A stretch of DNA of 64,000 nt from Mycobacterium europaeum (GTDB lineage: Bacteria; Actinomycetota; Actinomycetes; Mycobacteriales; Mycobacteriaceae): the NCBI RefSeq assembly GCF_002102155.1, contig NZ_LQOU01000043.1, positions 1 through 64,000 on the forward strand, read 5' to 3'. Positions 8,427 through 17,644 of this stretch are shown in pieces. The translations under genes and the position numbers were made by a program. The notes below the pieces were generated by a model that was not told the DNA's origin, searched no databases, and worked only from the letters and a program-made list of their open reading frames with translations. How positions within the stretch are numbered: the first letter of the stretch is position 1; every line of letters starts with the position of its first letter.

Positions 8427-11400
8427 ATGCGGTTTTCCATGTCACTAGCGAAGACTGACCGGGACGACCCGGTGGGCGTCTTCCCCCGCCTCGGGCGCCT
8501 GGCCGCGCGAAGGCCGTGGCTGGTGATCGGCGTCTGGATCGCGCTCGCGGGAGTCCTTGCGCTGACCGCGCCGTCGCTGGAAGAGATCTCCCAGCAACAC
8601 CCGGTCGCCATCTTGCCGTCCGACGCGCCGGTGCTGACCGCCACCCGCACCATGAACGCCGCGTTCGGCGAGGCGGGACTGCAGAGCATCGCCGTGGTGG
8701 TGCTCAGCGACGCCAAGGGCCTGAGCGCGGCCGACGAAGCCACCTACCGCAAACTCACCGAAGCCCTGCGCCGGGACACCCGAGACGTGGCGATGCTGCA
8801 GGACTTCTTGACCACGCCGCCGCTGCGTGAGCTGATGACCAGCAAGGACCACCAGGCGTGGATGCTGCCCGTCGGCCTGCCCGGCGACCTGGGTTCCCCC
8901 CAGTCCAAGCAGGCGTACGCGCGAGTGGCCGACACCGTGCGGCGGACCGTGGCCGGATCCACGCTGACGGCCAACCTGACCGGGCCCGCGGCCACCGTCG
9001 CCGACCTGAACGTCACCGGCCAGCGGGACAGGACGCGGATCGAGCTCGCGATCGTCGTGCTGCTGTTCGTCATTCTGCTGGTCATCTACCGGAACCCGGT
9101 CACGATGGTGTTGCCGTTGCTGACCATCGGCATGTCCGCGGTGGTGGCCCAGCGGTTGGTGGCCCTGGTCGGATTGGCCGGCCTGGGCATCGCCAACCAG
9201 ACGGTCATCTTCATGAGCGGCATGATGGTGGGCGCGGGAACGGATTACGCCGTCTTCCTGATCAGCCGCTATCACGACTACGTGCGCCAGGGCGTCGACT
9301 CCGACCAGGCGGTCCTCAAGGCGCTGGCCTCCATCGGCAAGGTGATCGCGGCGTCGGCGGCCACCGTCGCGGTCACGTTCATGGGGATGATCTTCACCCA
9401 GTTGGGAATCCTGCGAACCGTCGGGCCGGTGCTGGGCATCTCAGTGGCCGTCGTGTTCTTCGCCGCCATCACGCTGCTGCCCGCCCTGCTCGTGCTCGCC
9501 GGGCGCCGCGGTTGGATCGCGCCGCGCGGCGATCTCAGCCGCCGCTTCTGGCGGCGGTCCGGCATCAACATCGTGCGGCGGCCCAAAGCGCACCTGCTGG
9601 CCAGCGCGCTGGTGCTGGTGATCCTGGCCGGGTGCGCGGGCCTGGCCCGGTACAACTACGACGACCGCAAGGCCCTGCCGGGCAACGTGGAAAGTTCGGT
9701 GGGCTACGCCGCGCTGGAAAAGCACTTCCCGGCCAACCTGATCGTCCCCGAGTACCTGTTCATCTCCTCGCCGCAGGACCTGCGCACGGCCAGGGCGCTG
9801 GCCGACCTCGAGCAGATGGCGCAACGGGTCAGCCAGGTGCCCGGCGTCGCCATGGTCAGGGGCATCACCCGGCCCACCGGGCAATCCCTGGAGCAGGCCA
9901 AAACCTCGTGGCAGGCCGGCGCGGTCGGCGACCAGCTGGACGCGGGCTCCAAGCAGATCGTCGACCACACCGGTGATCTCGACCGGCTGGCGGGTGGCGC
10001 GAACGTGATGGCGGGCAAGCTCGGCGACGTGCGGACCCAGGTCAACCAGGCCGTGTCCGCGGTCGGCGGCATGGTCGACGCGCTGGCGGCCCTGCAGAAC
10101 ATCTTCGGCGGAAATCGGGCGCTGGCCGAACTCGATGGCGCCGAACGGCTGGTCAACGGCATGCGTTCGCTCGGCGATGCGATCGGCGCGAACGCCAACT
10201 TCGTTGCCGACAACTCTGACTGGGCCAACCCGGTGCTGGCGGCGCTCGACAACAGCCAGATGTGCAGCGCCGAGCCGGGCTGCGTCAACGCGCGCGACGA
10301 GCTGCAGCGGCTGGTGACGGCGCGCGACGACGGGACGCTGGGCAAGATTTCGGAGCTGGCCCGCCAGTTGCGGGCGACGCAGGCCATGCAGACCCTCGCG
10401 GCGACGGTCTCCGGGTTGCGCCGGGCATTGTCCGCCGTCGTCGGCGCGATGGGCTCGTTGGGGATGGGCAGCCCGGGCGGCATGCGGGCGAAGATCACCT
10501 TCCTGCAGCAGGGCACCAACACTCTCGCCGACGGCAGCCGCCAATTGGCCGACGGCGTGCAGCAATTGGTCGACCAGGTCAAGAAGATGGGCTTCGGGAT
10601 GGGCGAGGCATCCGCGTTCCTGCTGTCGATGAAGAAAGAGGCGACGACGCCGGCGATGGCCGGCTTCTACATTCCCGCGCAAGCGCTGTCGTACGCCACC
10701 GGTGAGGGCGGCAAGCCGGGGGCGTTGCCCGGCGAAGTGCGGGGCCTGCTCGGGGGCATGACCGCCGACCAGCTGAAAAAGCTTGCCGGCGCGTTTGTTT
10801 CGTCCGACGGACACGCGATGCGGTACTTGATCCAGACCAATCTCGATCCGTTCAGCACCGCGGCGATGGACCAGGTCAACGCGATCAGGGCCGCCGCGCA
10901 AGGCGCCCAGCCGAATACCACGCTGGCCGATGCCAAGGTATCGGTGGTGGGGTTGCCCGTCGTGCTCGAGGAGACGCGCGACTACTACGACCACGATCTG
11001 CGATTCATCATCGCGATGACCATCTGCGTGGTGCTGCTGATCCTGATCGCCTTGCTACGCGCGGTGGTCGCGCCGCTGTATCTGATCGGGACGGTGATCG
11101 TCTCGTACCTGTCGGCCATCGGCATAGGCGTCATCGTCTTCCAGCTGATCTTGGGCCAAGAAATGCATTGGAGCGTGCCCGGTTTGACGTTCGTCATCCT
11201 GGTGGCGGTCGGGGCCGACTACAACATGCTGCTGATCTCGCGGCTGCGGGAGGAATCCGCATCGGGAATGCGCTCGGGTGTCATCCGAACCGTGTCCTCG
11301 ACCGGCGGAGTGATCACCGCGGCGGGTCTGATCATGGCCGCATCGATGTACGGCCTGGTCTTCGCGAGCCTGTCCACCGTGGTCCAGGGCGGCTTCGTGC

Positions 11401-11645
11401 TGGGCACCGGTCTGCTGCTGGACACGTTCCTGCTGCGGACGGTGACGGTGCCCGCGATCGCCGTTCTGGTCGGGCGGGCGAACTGGTGGCGGCCGCCGCT
11501 GTGGGCGGGTGCGAGGCGGTGGGCGCAGCGGTGGCACCGCGAACCGGTCAGACGCAAGCCGCTGCTGCCCGACGCCGAGAAGTCACCGGCGTGGATGGCC
11601 GAGCAGCTGGTCGGCTTCTCGCCGCACGAGGGGCTCAGGCTCTAG
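8427..11645 (+). CDS. mmpL8: MmpL8/MmpL10-like RND lipid transporter
   Basis: A 1072-residue RND-superfamily transporter of the inner membrane. There is an N-terminal TM helix (about residues 27-45), a periplasmic domain, a block of five helices beginning about residue 200 with the GGMMVGAGTDY-type motif (MSGMMVGAGTDYAVFLISRYH), a second large periplasmic loop (about 410-860), and a second helix block with LVAVGADYNMLLISRLREE. The two GADY/GTDY motifs carry the conserved proton-relay Asp and Tyr. The C-terminus ends GLRL, as in MmpL8 and MmpL10. MmpL8 exports sulfolipid precursors and MmpL10 exports diacyltrehaloses. It is translated with the papA1-like gene. ATG 8427 is preferred; ATG 8439 is possible. 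Confidence 0.92.
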   Translation: MRFSMSLAKTDRDDPVGVFPRLGRLAARRPWLVIGVWIALAGVLALTAPSLEEISQQHPVAILPSDAPVLTATRTMNAAFGEAGLQSIAVVVLSDAKGLSAADEATYRKLTEALRRDTRDVAMLQDFLTTPPLRELMTSKDHQAWMLPVGLPGDLGSPQSKQAYARVADTVRRTVAGSTLTANLTGPAATVADLNVTGQRDRTRIELAIVVLLFVILLVIYRNPVTMVLPLLTIGMSAVVAQRLVALVGLAGLGIANQTVIFMSGMMVGAGTDYAVFLISRYHDYVRQGVDSDQAVLKALASIGKVIAASAATVAVTFMGMIFTQLGILRTVGPVLGISVAVVFFAAITLLPALLVLAGRRGWIAPRGDLSRRFWRRSGINIVRRPKAHLLASALVLVILAGCAGLARYNYDDRKALPGNVESSVGYAALEKHFPANLIVPEYLFISSPQDLRTARALADLEQMAQRVSQVPGVAMVRGITRPTGQSLEQAKTSWQAGAVGDQLDAGSKQIVDHTGDLDRLAGGANVMAGKLGDVRTQVNQAVSAVGGMVDALAALQNIFGGNRALAELDGAERLVNGMRSLGDAIGANANFVADNSDWANPVLAALDNSQMCSAEPGCVNARDELQRLVTARDDGTLGKISELARQLRATQAMQTLAATVSGLRRALSAVVGAMGSLGMGSPGGMRAKITFLQQGTNTLADGSRQLADGVQQLVDQVKKMGFGMGEASAFLLSMKKEATTPAMAGFYIPAQALSYATGEGGKPGALPGEVRGLLGGMTADQLKKLAGAFVSSDGHAMRYLIQTNLDPFSTAAMDQVNAIRAAAQGAQPNTTLADAKVSVVGLPVVLEETRDYYDHDLRFIIAMTICVVLLILIALLRAVVAPLYLIGTVIVSYLSAIGIGVIVFQLILGQEMHWSVPGLTFVILVAVGADYNMLLISRLREESASGMRSGVIRTVSSTGGVITAAGLIMAASMYGLVFASLSTVVQGGFVLGTGLLLDTFLLRTVTVPAIAVLVGRANWWRPPLWAGARRWAQRWHREPVRRKPLLPDAEKSPAWMAEQLVGFSPHEGLRL

Positions 11646-11651
11646 CCGGCC

Positions 11652-12743
11652 CTACTTCTTGGCTTTGAGCACCACGCGCACGAGTTTGGGCAACAGGCCC
11701 TTGCCGCCCCGGCCGAGTCCCGGTCCCGGCGCGACGTTTCGGGCCAGGTTTGCCACCGCGAACGAGTTGGTGGCCAGGTTGATACCCGCGGTCGCACCGC
11801 GGACGGGCCAGACGGCGGCGGAGATCGCCGTCGGGATGTGGGCGACGCCGTTGATCATCTGCACCGGGTTGTGCGCCGGGCCCGGGTCGTAGGCCCTGTC
11901 GATCAGCGGCCGCAGCGCCGCGTCGATCGGGCCGACCGCCTCGGGCGGCATGCCCGCCCCGTCGACCAGCGCCCGGGCCAGCGGCAGTTCGGGATTCCGG
12001 ATGAAATACGTCGTCGAGGTGGCGCCCAGGCTATTGGTCGTCCTCTTGACGTCCCAGGGTGCGACGCGGGACGGGTCGGAGAACGCCGTGGCGGTATGGC
12101 CGTAATATCCCCCGGCCGCGACGGCGTTCAGGTCGGCCAGCAGGTTGCCGGGGTGGTTGGGCGGGTCGGAGAACGGGTCGTACTGGCCCACGATGCTGAT
12201 CGTGTCGTACTGGCTCTCCACCGGAGCCGGGACCGTGTAGTCGATGATCGGCACGTGCGTCCCCGGCCCGAACGCCTTGTAGAGCAGGTTGTTGGGGTTG
12301 CCGGCTTTGATGAACGTCAGCTGGTCCGGCGGCGGTGCGGTCGGATCGTGCGCCAGGCGCGCCTGCTCGCGGTCGAGCGCCAGCGAGCCCTGCGACAGGC
12401 CGGCCACCGAGATGGGCCCCTGGGTGTTGCGGATGGCGGCGTCGAGGTTGTTCGCACCGGTGTTCACGGAGCTGTTGACGGTCGGCGAATCCAGGCCGGT
12501 GACCGGCCAGAAGCTGCCGGGGTAGGGCACGATGCGCCGGACGGCCGCGGGACTGTAATAGTTCTGGTCGATCTGCGGCTGCATCGCGGGATCGAAGTGA
12601 TACAGCGATCTGAGCGGCCCGTACGGAGAGGGTGCCGTGCCCGGCACTATCAGAGCGGTGTCGGCGTCGGCGACGCCGTCATCGAAAATCGTTGCGCACG
12701 TCAGCATTCCCACGGCAAAGGCCCCGGCGAGCAGTTTATTCAC
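11652..12743 (-). CDS. PE-PPE-domain acyltransferase, Chp1/Chp2-like
   Basis: A 363-residue exported alpha/beta hydrolase. The N-terminus is a signal or anchor sequence (LLAGAFAVGMLTCATIF, cleavage plausible near ADA at 25-27). The nucleophile elbow is GLSQGS with Ser117, within the PE-PPE domain, though no PE or PPE N-terminal domain is present. M. tuberculosis Chp1 (Rv3822) and Chp2 (Rv1184c) move acyl chains between partly acylated trehalose lipids at the membrane, working with MmpL8 or MmpL10. The gene is convergent with the mmpL gene (6 bp between stops) and 41 bp downstream of sap, matching the M. tuberculosis order. Activity on trehalose lipids is inferred. Confidence 0.85.
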   Translation of the reverse strand: MNKLLAGAFAVGMLTCATIFDDGVADADTALIVPGTAPSPYGPLRSLYHFDPAMQPQIDQNYYSPAAVRRIVPYPGSFWPVTGLDSPTVNSSVNTGANNLDAAIRNTQGPISVAGLSQGSLALDREQARLAHDPTAPPPDQLTFIKAGNPNNLLYKAFGPGTHVPIIDYTVPAPVESQYDTISIVGQYDPFSDPPNHPGNLLADLNAVAAGGYYGHTATAFSDPSRVAPWDVKRTTNSLGATSTTYFIRNPELPLARALVDGAGMPPEAVGPIDAALRPLIDRAYDPGPAHNPVQMINGVAHIPTAISAAVWPVRGATAGINLATNSFAVANLARNVAPGPGLGRGGKGLLPKLVRVVLKAKK

Positions 12744-12784
12744 GAACTCCCCTCGGACCTGTCGGTAGAGCTATAGCAGGGATG

Positions 12785-13507
12785 CTACCCCGCGCCGGCG
12801 CCGGTCAGCCCGAGCACCAGCATGAAACAGCCTCCGGCCGCGACCAGGACGGCGACGTCGCGGTGGCCGCGGGAGCGCAGCCAGGTTTGCAGCGCGGCCA
12901 TCAAGGCCCGCGTTTTCTGCGGGGCTGCGAGGTAGCCGATCAGCGGGATCTCGGCCACGGTGAACGCCACCAGGTTGAAGGCCAGCAGGGCCTGAACCTG
13001 TGCGACCGGAGCGGCGTGCGAGGCCAGGATGGCCGCCATCGAGCCCATGTAGTTCGCCGACGGCAACGACGCGCCCATCCCGCTGACCGCTGCGACGCTG
13101 AGGGAGTCGCCGCCCAGGAACACGCGGGCGCGCTCGGCCAGCCGCTTCCGGGCGCTCGGTGCCTCCCGCTGAAGCAGCACGACGCCCCCACCGCCATCGC
13201 CGCTCGCCGCGGCGGGGCGGACGAGGTTGCGCAGCGACCAACGCGTGGCCAAGACGACGGCGATCAGCAAAGCGACCGCCCCGGATGCGATCTGGACCTG
13301 CGGCACGCTCAGGTGGCCCACGACCGGCGCTGCCCTGAGCACGAAGAGCACCACCAGACCCGCTCCGACCCCCAAGGCGAAGCCGCCACACAAGAAGACC
13401 AGCAGCTGCAAAAGCGGGCGCCGCCTGCTGAGGAGGAGGATCACCAAGCCGAGCCGTATCGGTTCGAAGATCACCGAGCCGGCCAATACCAGCACGGTGA
13501 TCCACAT
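12785..13507 (-). CDS. sap: GAP-family integral membrane protein, Sap-like (Rv3821)
   Basis: A 240-residue membrane protein with about six hydrophobic helices, starting WITVLVLAGSVIFEPIRLG. This N-terminus and the spacing fit the GAP/Sap family (peptidoglycolipid addressing proteins). Sap in M. tuberculosis assists MmpL8-linked surface export of sulfolipid, and GAP is needed for glycopeptidolipid export in other mycobacteria. The ATG at 13507 is chosen because the ORF upstream of it is Arg/Pro-rich and not family-like. It heads a two-gene minus-strand operon with the chp1-like gene and is divergent from papA2 across a 427-bp gap. The central loop (about 120-155) is Gly- and Arg-rich and cytoplasmic. 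Confidence 0.85.
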   Translation of the reverse strand: MWITVLVLAGSVIFEPIRLGLVILLLSRRRPLLQLLVFLCGGFALGVGAGLVVLFVLRAAPVVGHLSVPQVQIASGAVALLIAVVLATRWSLRNLVRPAAASGDGGGGVVLLQREAPSARKRLAERARVFLGGDSLSVAAVSGMGASLPSANYMGSMAAILASHAAPVAQVQALLAFNLVAFTVAEIPLIGYLAAPQKTRALMAALQTWLRSRGHRDVAVLVAAGGCFMLVLGLTGAGAG

Positions 13508-13934
13508 GCTGGGCAACCGTACCGGACGCGGCCGGGCCCCGTCGGGTAACCCATCCGGCCGAAACCGTCGGCCGCTGATCACGCACCGACGGCGAATCTC
13601 GGCGTCTTGCGTTCAGCTGGACGTCATTCAGGCGTAACGCTCCCGAGGGGCTTCACAGTGCGGGTTCAGCCAAAGCGGTTATGCTGAGGATTCCGCAGCT
13701 CCATTGCGGCTGGAGAAATCCTGGGGGCGGCCGGGCCTTTCCGTTCGGTGCCCGCCGTTATTTGGTGTCCACCAAGGGATTTCGTGGCGGAGCCGACCAC
13801 GTCCGGCCGCGGGCAGCGGCGGGCGCGGCTCCGTGGCGGCAGCGCGGACCGTAAGTTGCCTGAAGCATCGCTTTGCGGGGCCGCTCAGCCTGGGGCGATG
13901 CCGAGCCGAATAGTGCGGAGGTGCAGGGGATTCA
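13508..13934. promoter_or_regulatory. 427-bp intergenic region between divergent sap and papA2
   Basis: No coding sequence is supported here; the short frames overlapping it have no family features. It should hold the promoters of both genes. On the plus strand TATGCT at 13680-13685 is a possible -10 box, which would give papA2 a long 5' leader of about 245 nt. The papA2 ribosome binding site is GGAGGTGCAGGGG just before 13935. I found no convincing operator repeat or terminator. Confidence 0.5.
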
Positions 13935-15365
13935 GTGTTTGGCATAACGACACTTCGGGACTGGACACCGCAAGCAAACCCCGTCATCTGCTGGCATGCC
14001 TCCGCCGCGGCGAAGGCGAAAGCCGCAGAAGCACCGGTCAGCCCGGTGCCGCCCAGCTATCAGCAAACGCAACATCTTCGGCGCTACAGCGATCACGCGG
14101 CGCGGGGCCTGGACATGTCGCGCCTGATGATCTTCACCTGGGACGTCCCGGGCCGCTGCGACGTCCGCGCGATGAGTTACGCGATCAACGCGCACATTCG
14201 TCGACACGACACCTACCACAGCTGGTTCGAGTACCGCGATGCGAACCACATCGTGCGGCACACGATCGCCGACCCCGCCGACATCGAACTCGAGCCGATC
14301 GACCATGGGCCACTGACCCCGGAAGAGCTGCGCGACCACATCTCCACCCCACAACCGCTGCAGTGGGACTGCTTCTTCTTCGGCGTGGTGCAGAGCGATG
14401 ACCGCTTCACCTTCTTTGCGAGCATCGCCCACCTGTGCGTCGACCCGATGATCGTCGGCGTCCTCTTCACCGAAATCCATCTGATGTACGCGGCCCTGGT
14501 CGGCGGCGACGCCCCCGTCGAACTCCCGGAGGCCGGCCGGTACGGCGACTACTGCGTCCGGCAGCGGGAGGAGATGGACGCGTTGACGGCCGATTCTCCC
14601 GAGGTGCGGGCGTGGATCGAGTTCGCCGCCGGCAACGGTGGAACGCTGCCCTACTTTCCGCTGTCCCTCGGCGACCTCTCGGTGCCCTACGCCGGAAAGC
14701 TCGTCACCGAGACGTTGCTGGACGAGCGGCAGACGGAGCGGTTCGAGCGGGCCTGCGTCGCCGCGGGCGCTCGCTTCAGCGGCGGGGTGTTCGGCTGCGC
14801 CGGCCTCACTCACCGTCAATTGACCGGCGCCGACGCGTTTTCCGTGGTGACCACCACCGACACCCGCAGGACGCCGACGGAATTGATGACGACCGGCTGG
14901 TTCACCGGCTTGGTCCCGGTCACGGTCGGTGTGGGCGCGGGTCTTTTCGAGGACGCGGCGCACTCGGCGCAGACGTCGTTCGATTCGGGCATCGAACTCG
15001 CGATCGTCCCGTTCGACCGGGTGCTGGAGCTGGCGCCCCCGGAAGCCGGGCTGAGCAGGCCACGGCCCGGCAACTTCGTGATGTCGTTCCTGGACGCGAG
15101 CATCGCCCCCCTGTCCTCGGTTGCCAACTCGGACTTGAACTTTCGGATCTACGACGAGGGCAGGGTCTCCCATCAGGTCTCCCTGTGGGTGATTCGCCTT
15201 CAGCACGAGACCAAGGTGACGGTGCTCTTCCCCGACAACCCGGTCGCCCGAGAGTCGGTGGGCCGGTACATCGAGGCCATGAGGTCGGCATACGTCCGGG
15301 TTGCCGACGGCAGAAGCAGCCAGGCGGTCGCGCACTCGCGCGCGCCGCTAACCGCGCTGACTTAG
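13935..15365 (+). CDS. papA2: Acyltransferase PapA2
   Basis: A 476-residue condensation-fold acyltransferase that closely resembles M. tuberculosis PapA2 (468 residues). In that organism PapA2 adds the first acyl group, a straight fatty acid, to trehalose-2-sulfate in sulfolipid synthesis. The active-site stretch is ASIAHLCVDPMIVG: catalytic His166 and Asp170 are present, with Pro171 in place of the usual Gly of HxxxDG. From memory M. tuberculosis PapA2 has the same Pro, so this is a family trait and not damage. The GTG at 13935 is preceded by a strong ribosome binding site. Acceptor choice here is open because no polyketide synthase or sulfotransferase gene is nearby. The 3' end overlaps the convergent small gene by 18 bp. 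Confidence 0.93.
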   Translation: MFGITTLRDWTPQANPVICWHASAAAKAKAAEAPVSPVPPSYQQTQHLRRYSDHAARGLDMSRLMIFTWDVPGRCDVRAMSYAINAHIRRHDTYHSWFEYRDANHIVRHTIADPADIELEPIDHGPLTPEELRDHISTPQPLQWDCFFFGVVQSDDRFTFFASIAHLCVDPMIVGVLFTEIHLMYAALVGGDAPVELPEAGRYGDYCVRQREEMDALTADSPEVRAWIEFAAGNGGTLPYFPLSLGDLSVPYAGKLVTETLLDERQTERFERACVAAGARFSGGVFGCAGLTHRQLTGADAFSVVTTTDTRRTPTELMTTGWFTGLVPVTVGVGAGLFEDAAHSAQTSFDSGIELAIVPFDRVLELAPPEAGLSRPRPGNFVMSFLDASIAPLSSVANSDLNFRIYDEGRVSHQVSLWVIRLQHETKVTVLFPDNPVARESVGRYIEAMRSAYVRVADGRSSQAVAHSRAPLTALT

Positions 15366-15683
15366 CAACTCGTCCAAAAGTGCGGTGAACTCCTCCGGCC
15401 GTGCCGGTGTGAAGGCCGGGCTGGGCCGAATCCCCGGCACGTCCAACGTGACCAACGTCGATTTGAACGGCCTGCCGACGTCCAGCGGCAGCCAGCGCCG
15501 GAAGTCGGAGCTGCCCCAGATCCGGAATCGTTGCGTGAACAGCCCCAGCCCCTCGGCCTTGTACCCCCGGACCTTGTTCAGCGCGATGACTTTCGACGTG
15601 CCGGACGGAAAGTGATAGCGGCGCAACGTGATCGCCGCACGGTCCAGTTGGATCAGGCCGTCGTCGTAAGACTGGCCGCTCAT
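15348..15683 (-). CDS. Small conserved protein, Rv3819-like, possible bacterial PH fold
   Basis: A 111-residue soluble protein, the same length as Rv3819. It begins SGQSYDDGLIQLDRAAITLRR and is rich in beta-strand patterns (ALNKVRGYKAEGLGLF, FRIWGSSDFRRWLPLD) that look like a bacterial PH-type domain; this fold guess is mine. Its ATG overlaps the stop of the upstream MBL-Rieske gene by 4 bp (ATGA), so the two are translationally coupled and probably work together. Its 3' end overlaps papA2 by 18 bp on the opposite strand. Confidence 0.8.
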   Translation of the reverse strand: MSGQSYDDGLIQLDRAAITLRRYHFPSGTSKVIALNKVRGYKAEGLGLFTQRFRIWGSSDFRRWLPLDVGRPFKSTLVTLDVPGIRPSPAFTPARPEEFTALLDELLSQRG

Positions 15684-17230
15684 GCCCGCGAACTTCGCAA
15701 CTGGTGGCCCCGCGCGGTCAGGCAGTGCCCGTCGTCCAATCGCCACTGCCAGCCGTGCAGGTTGCAGGTCAACGTGTTTCCCTCGACCACACCGAATTTC
15801 GACAGGTCAGCCTTCAGGTGCGGGCAGCGGCGCTGGATCTCCCAGCCCTCCAGCGTGACCGACGACGAATCGTCATGCGTCTCGGCGAACCAGCCGTCGG
15901 CGTAGGCGATCCGCTCGTCGGTCAGACACTTGAAGAAGGTGTACAGGTATTCGTTGTAGCCGCCGACGCGCCACGCCCGGAAGCGGGTGGACAAGAAGAT
16001 GGTGTTGACCCAGTCCGGTTCCCGATCGCGCAGCACGGTGCGGACCAACTCCGGGGCGACCGCGAACCCGTAGCGGCACTTCTCGTCGGGAATGCGTTCG
16101 CGCACAGCACGCTTCGGGAAGTCGAGGACGACGGTCTCCGGGCCGATCACGAGTTCGACGGGATAGCCGATGCCGTCGCAGATCTCGTCGCTCTGCGACA
16201 TGATCGGCTCGAACAGCGCACGCAGCGGCTCGAGCAGTGGCTCTCCGGTGGCGGGCGCCCAGCTCGCCCGTTCCGCGGCCACGACGGGAGCCATCCGCTC
16301 GGCGTAGTCGGCGATGTAGGCCTGTTTCCCGGTGGTGAAGATCGCCTCGACCTGGTCGTCGGGCAGTGGGTGGCGCAGCGAATTCAAGGCGGTGCCGGCG
16401 AAGTCCGCGGTGGAGCCGGGAATCATCAGCAGGCCGCCGTCGTGCCCGTGGCTGCGCATCTGGTCGAGGAACACCATCTGGTCCGGAAAGATGTTGGCCG
16501 CATCGCCGTGGTCGTCGTTGAGATGACGCAGCTCCGGGTCCAGGAAGCACGGCGGGCCGGCCGACGGGATGACCCACGTGGCGCCCACCTGCGCGATGTA
16601 CTGGCGGGCCCGGTCCATCTGCCGCTGCCGCTTTTGGACACCGAACGACTCCTTGGCGCGGGCCGGCATGTCGTAGACCATCGGGTACCAGATCGCGCCG
16701 GAGTACTGCAGCATGTGCACGTCGATGCGCCCGAATGCGGATCCCAACACGTCCAGGTCGACCGGCCGGGCGTCGTTCATGTTGAAAGCCGTTGTCTCCC
16801 CGTCGGAAACCACCAGCGCCGAGTCGCCGAGCGGGCCATCGGCCGGCGCGCGCAGGGCGATGATCATGACGTCGAGGTCGCCCTTCGGGCCGCTGACCCG
16901 GTGCTTGACCGAATTGGTGGTCTCGAAGAACCGGTGGAAACCGAGCTCTTGCAACGCGTTCCGCAAGTCCGGCACCGGAAAGTCGGGCAGCAGGACGACC
17001 GCGTCCTTGTTGACGTGTTCGGCCAGATTCTTGGGGTCGAAGTGATCCTTGTGCAGGTGCGAGACATACAGGTAGTCGCAGTCGCCCAGCCCGTCCCAGT
17101 CCAGCGCGCTGTTGTCCGGGAAGGGGAACCACGACGCGAAGTACGCCGGATTGACCCAGGGGTCGCAGAGGATGCGGCCTGCGGGGGTCTCGATGAGAAA
17201 CCCGGCGTGACCTACGCTGGTGACCTGCAC
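15680..17230 (-). CDS. Metallo-beta-lactamase fold / Rieske [2Fe-2S] fusion protein (Rv3818-like)
   Basis: A 516-residue two-domain protein, exactly the length of Rv3818 when begun at the GTG at 17230 (ribosome binding site AGGAAGG). Residues about 1-290 form a metallo-beta-lactamase fold with the metal motif SHLHKDHFD (His58, His60, Asp62, His63) after HAGFLIETPAGRILCDPW. The C-terminus is a Rieske domain with Cys469-Pro-His471 and Cys489-Asn-Leu-His492, the four ligands of a [2Fe-2S] cluster. The same two domains, in the reverse order, make up CMP-N-acetylneuraminate hydroxylase, so an oxygen- or redox-dependent hydroxylation is plausible but unproven. The substrate is unknown. It forms an operon with the Rv3819-like gene. 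Confidence 0.9.
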   Translation of the reverse strand: MQVTSVGHAGFLIETPAGRILCDPWVNPAYFASWFPFPDNSALDWDGLGDCDYLYVSHLHKDHFDPKNLAEHVNKDAVVLLPDFPVPDLRNALQELGFHRFFETTNSVKHRVSGPKGDLDVMIIALRAPADGPLGDSALVVSDGETTAFNMNDARPVDLDVLGSAFGRIDVHMLQYSGAIWYPMVYDMPARAKESFGVQKRQRQMDRARQYIAQVGATWVIPSAGPPCFLDPELRHLNDDHGDAANIFPDQMVFLDQMRSHGHDGGLLMIPGSTADFAGTALNSLRHPLPDDQVEAIFTTGKQAYIADYAERMAPVVAAERASWAPATGEPLLEPLRALFEPIMSQSDEICDGIGYPVELVIGPETVVLDFPKRAVRERIPDEKCRYGFAVAPELVRTVLRDREPDWVNTIFLSTRFRAWRVGGYNEYLYTFFKCLTDERIAYADGWFAETHDDSSSVTLEGWEIQRRCPHLKADLSKFGVVEGNTLTCNLHGWQWRLDDGHCLTARGHQLRSSRA

Positions 17231-17644
17231 AAACACCTTCCTGGGGTCCGTGACGGCCGATGGCCGGGTAACGGTTTTCCAGCCCCCGAGCTTAGCGCGA
17301 GGCGGCATGGTCGGCCCGTCCCACGCCTCGGTGGAACTCGATGCGTCCGGGCCCGGCTCCACGCCGGGGACGCGACGCAACCCGGCTTCAGGCACTCCGC
17401 CTCGCCGGCAACGTCCGCGACGCCGGCGCCGGCGACCGTGACGGACCCGGCGCCCGAGTGTTCATCGCCGTTGCGGGCCGTCATGAGCCCGGGTTCGCCG
17501 GCCCCGACGACGGCCACCGCCCCGGTGGCGGCAAACCGGCGGAGGACCGCAGGCGTCGGAACGGGGAACGTCGGGGAGGCCAACGGTCGGCCTCTTTCCG
17601 GCACTTGGGGTGGCTCACAGCCGGGAGCACTAGGCTGAACAGCT
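17231..17644. promoter_or_regulatory. 414-bp divergent intergenic region with leaderless -10 for the acyltransferase operon
   Basis: No gene is supported; frames here lack family features and run into neighbours. On the plus strand TAGGCT at 17631-17636 is a good -10 box, ending 8 nt before the GTG at 17645, which suggests a leaderless message. On the minus strand the MBL-Rieske gene has its own ribosome binding site at 17234-17240. The aminoglycoside-phosphotransferase-like gene found at this place in M. tuberculosis (Rv3817) is absent. Confidence 0.5.

Noticed and set aside
13748..14401. Plus-strand frame overlapping the papA2 start
   Set aside because: Arg/Pro/His-rich alternate frame; papA2 in the next frame is strongly supported.
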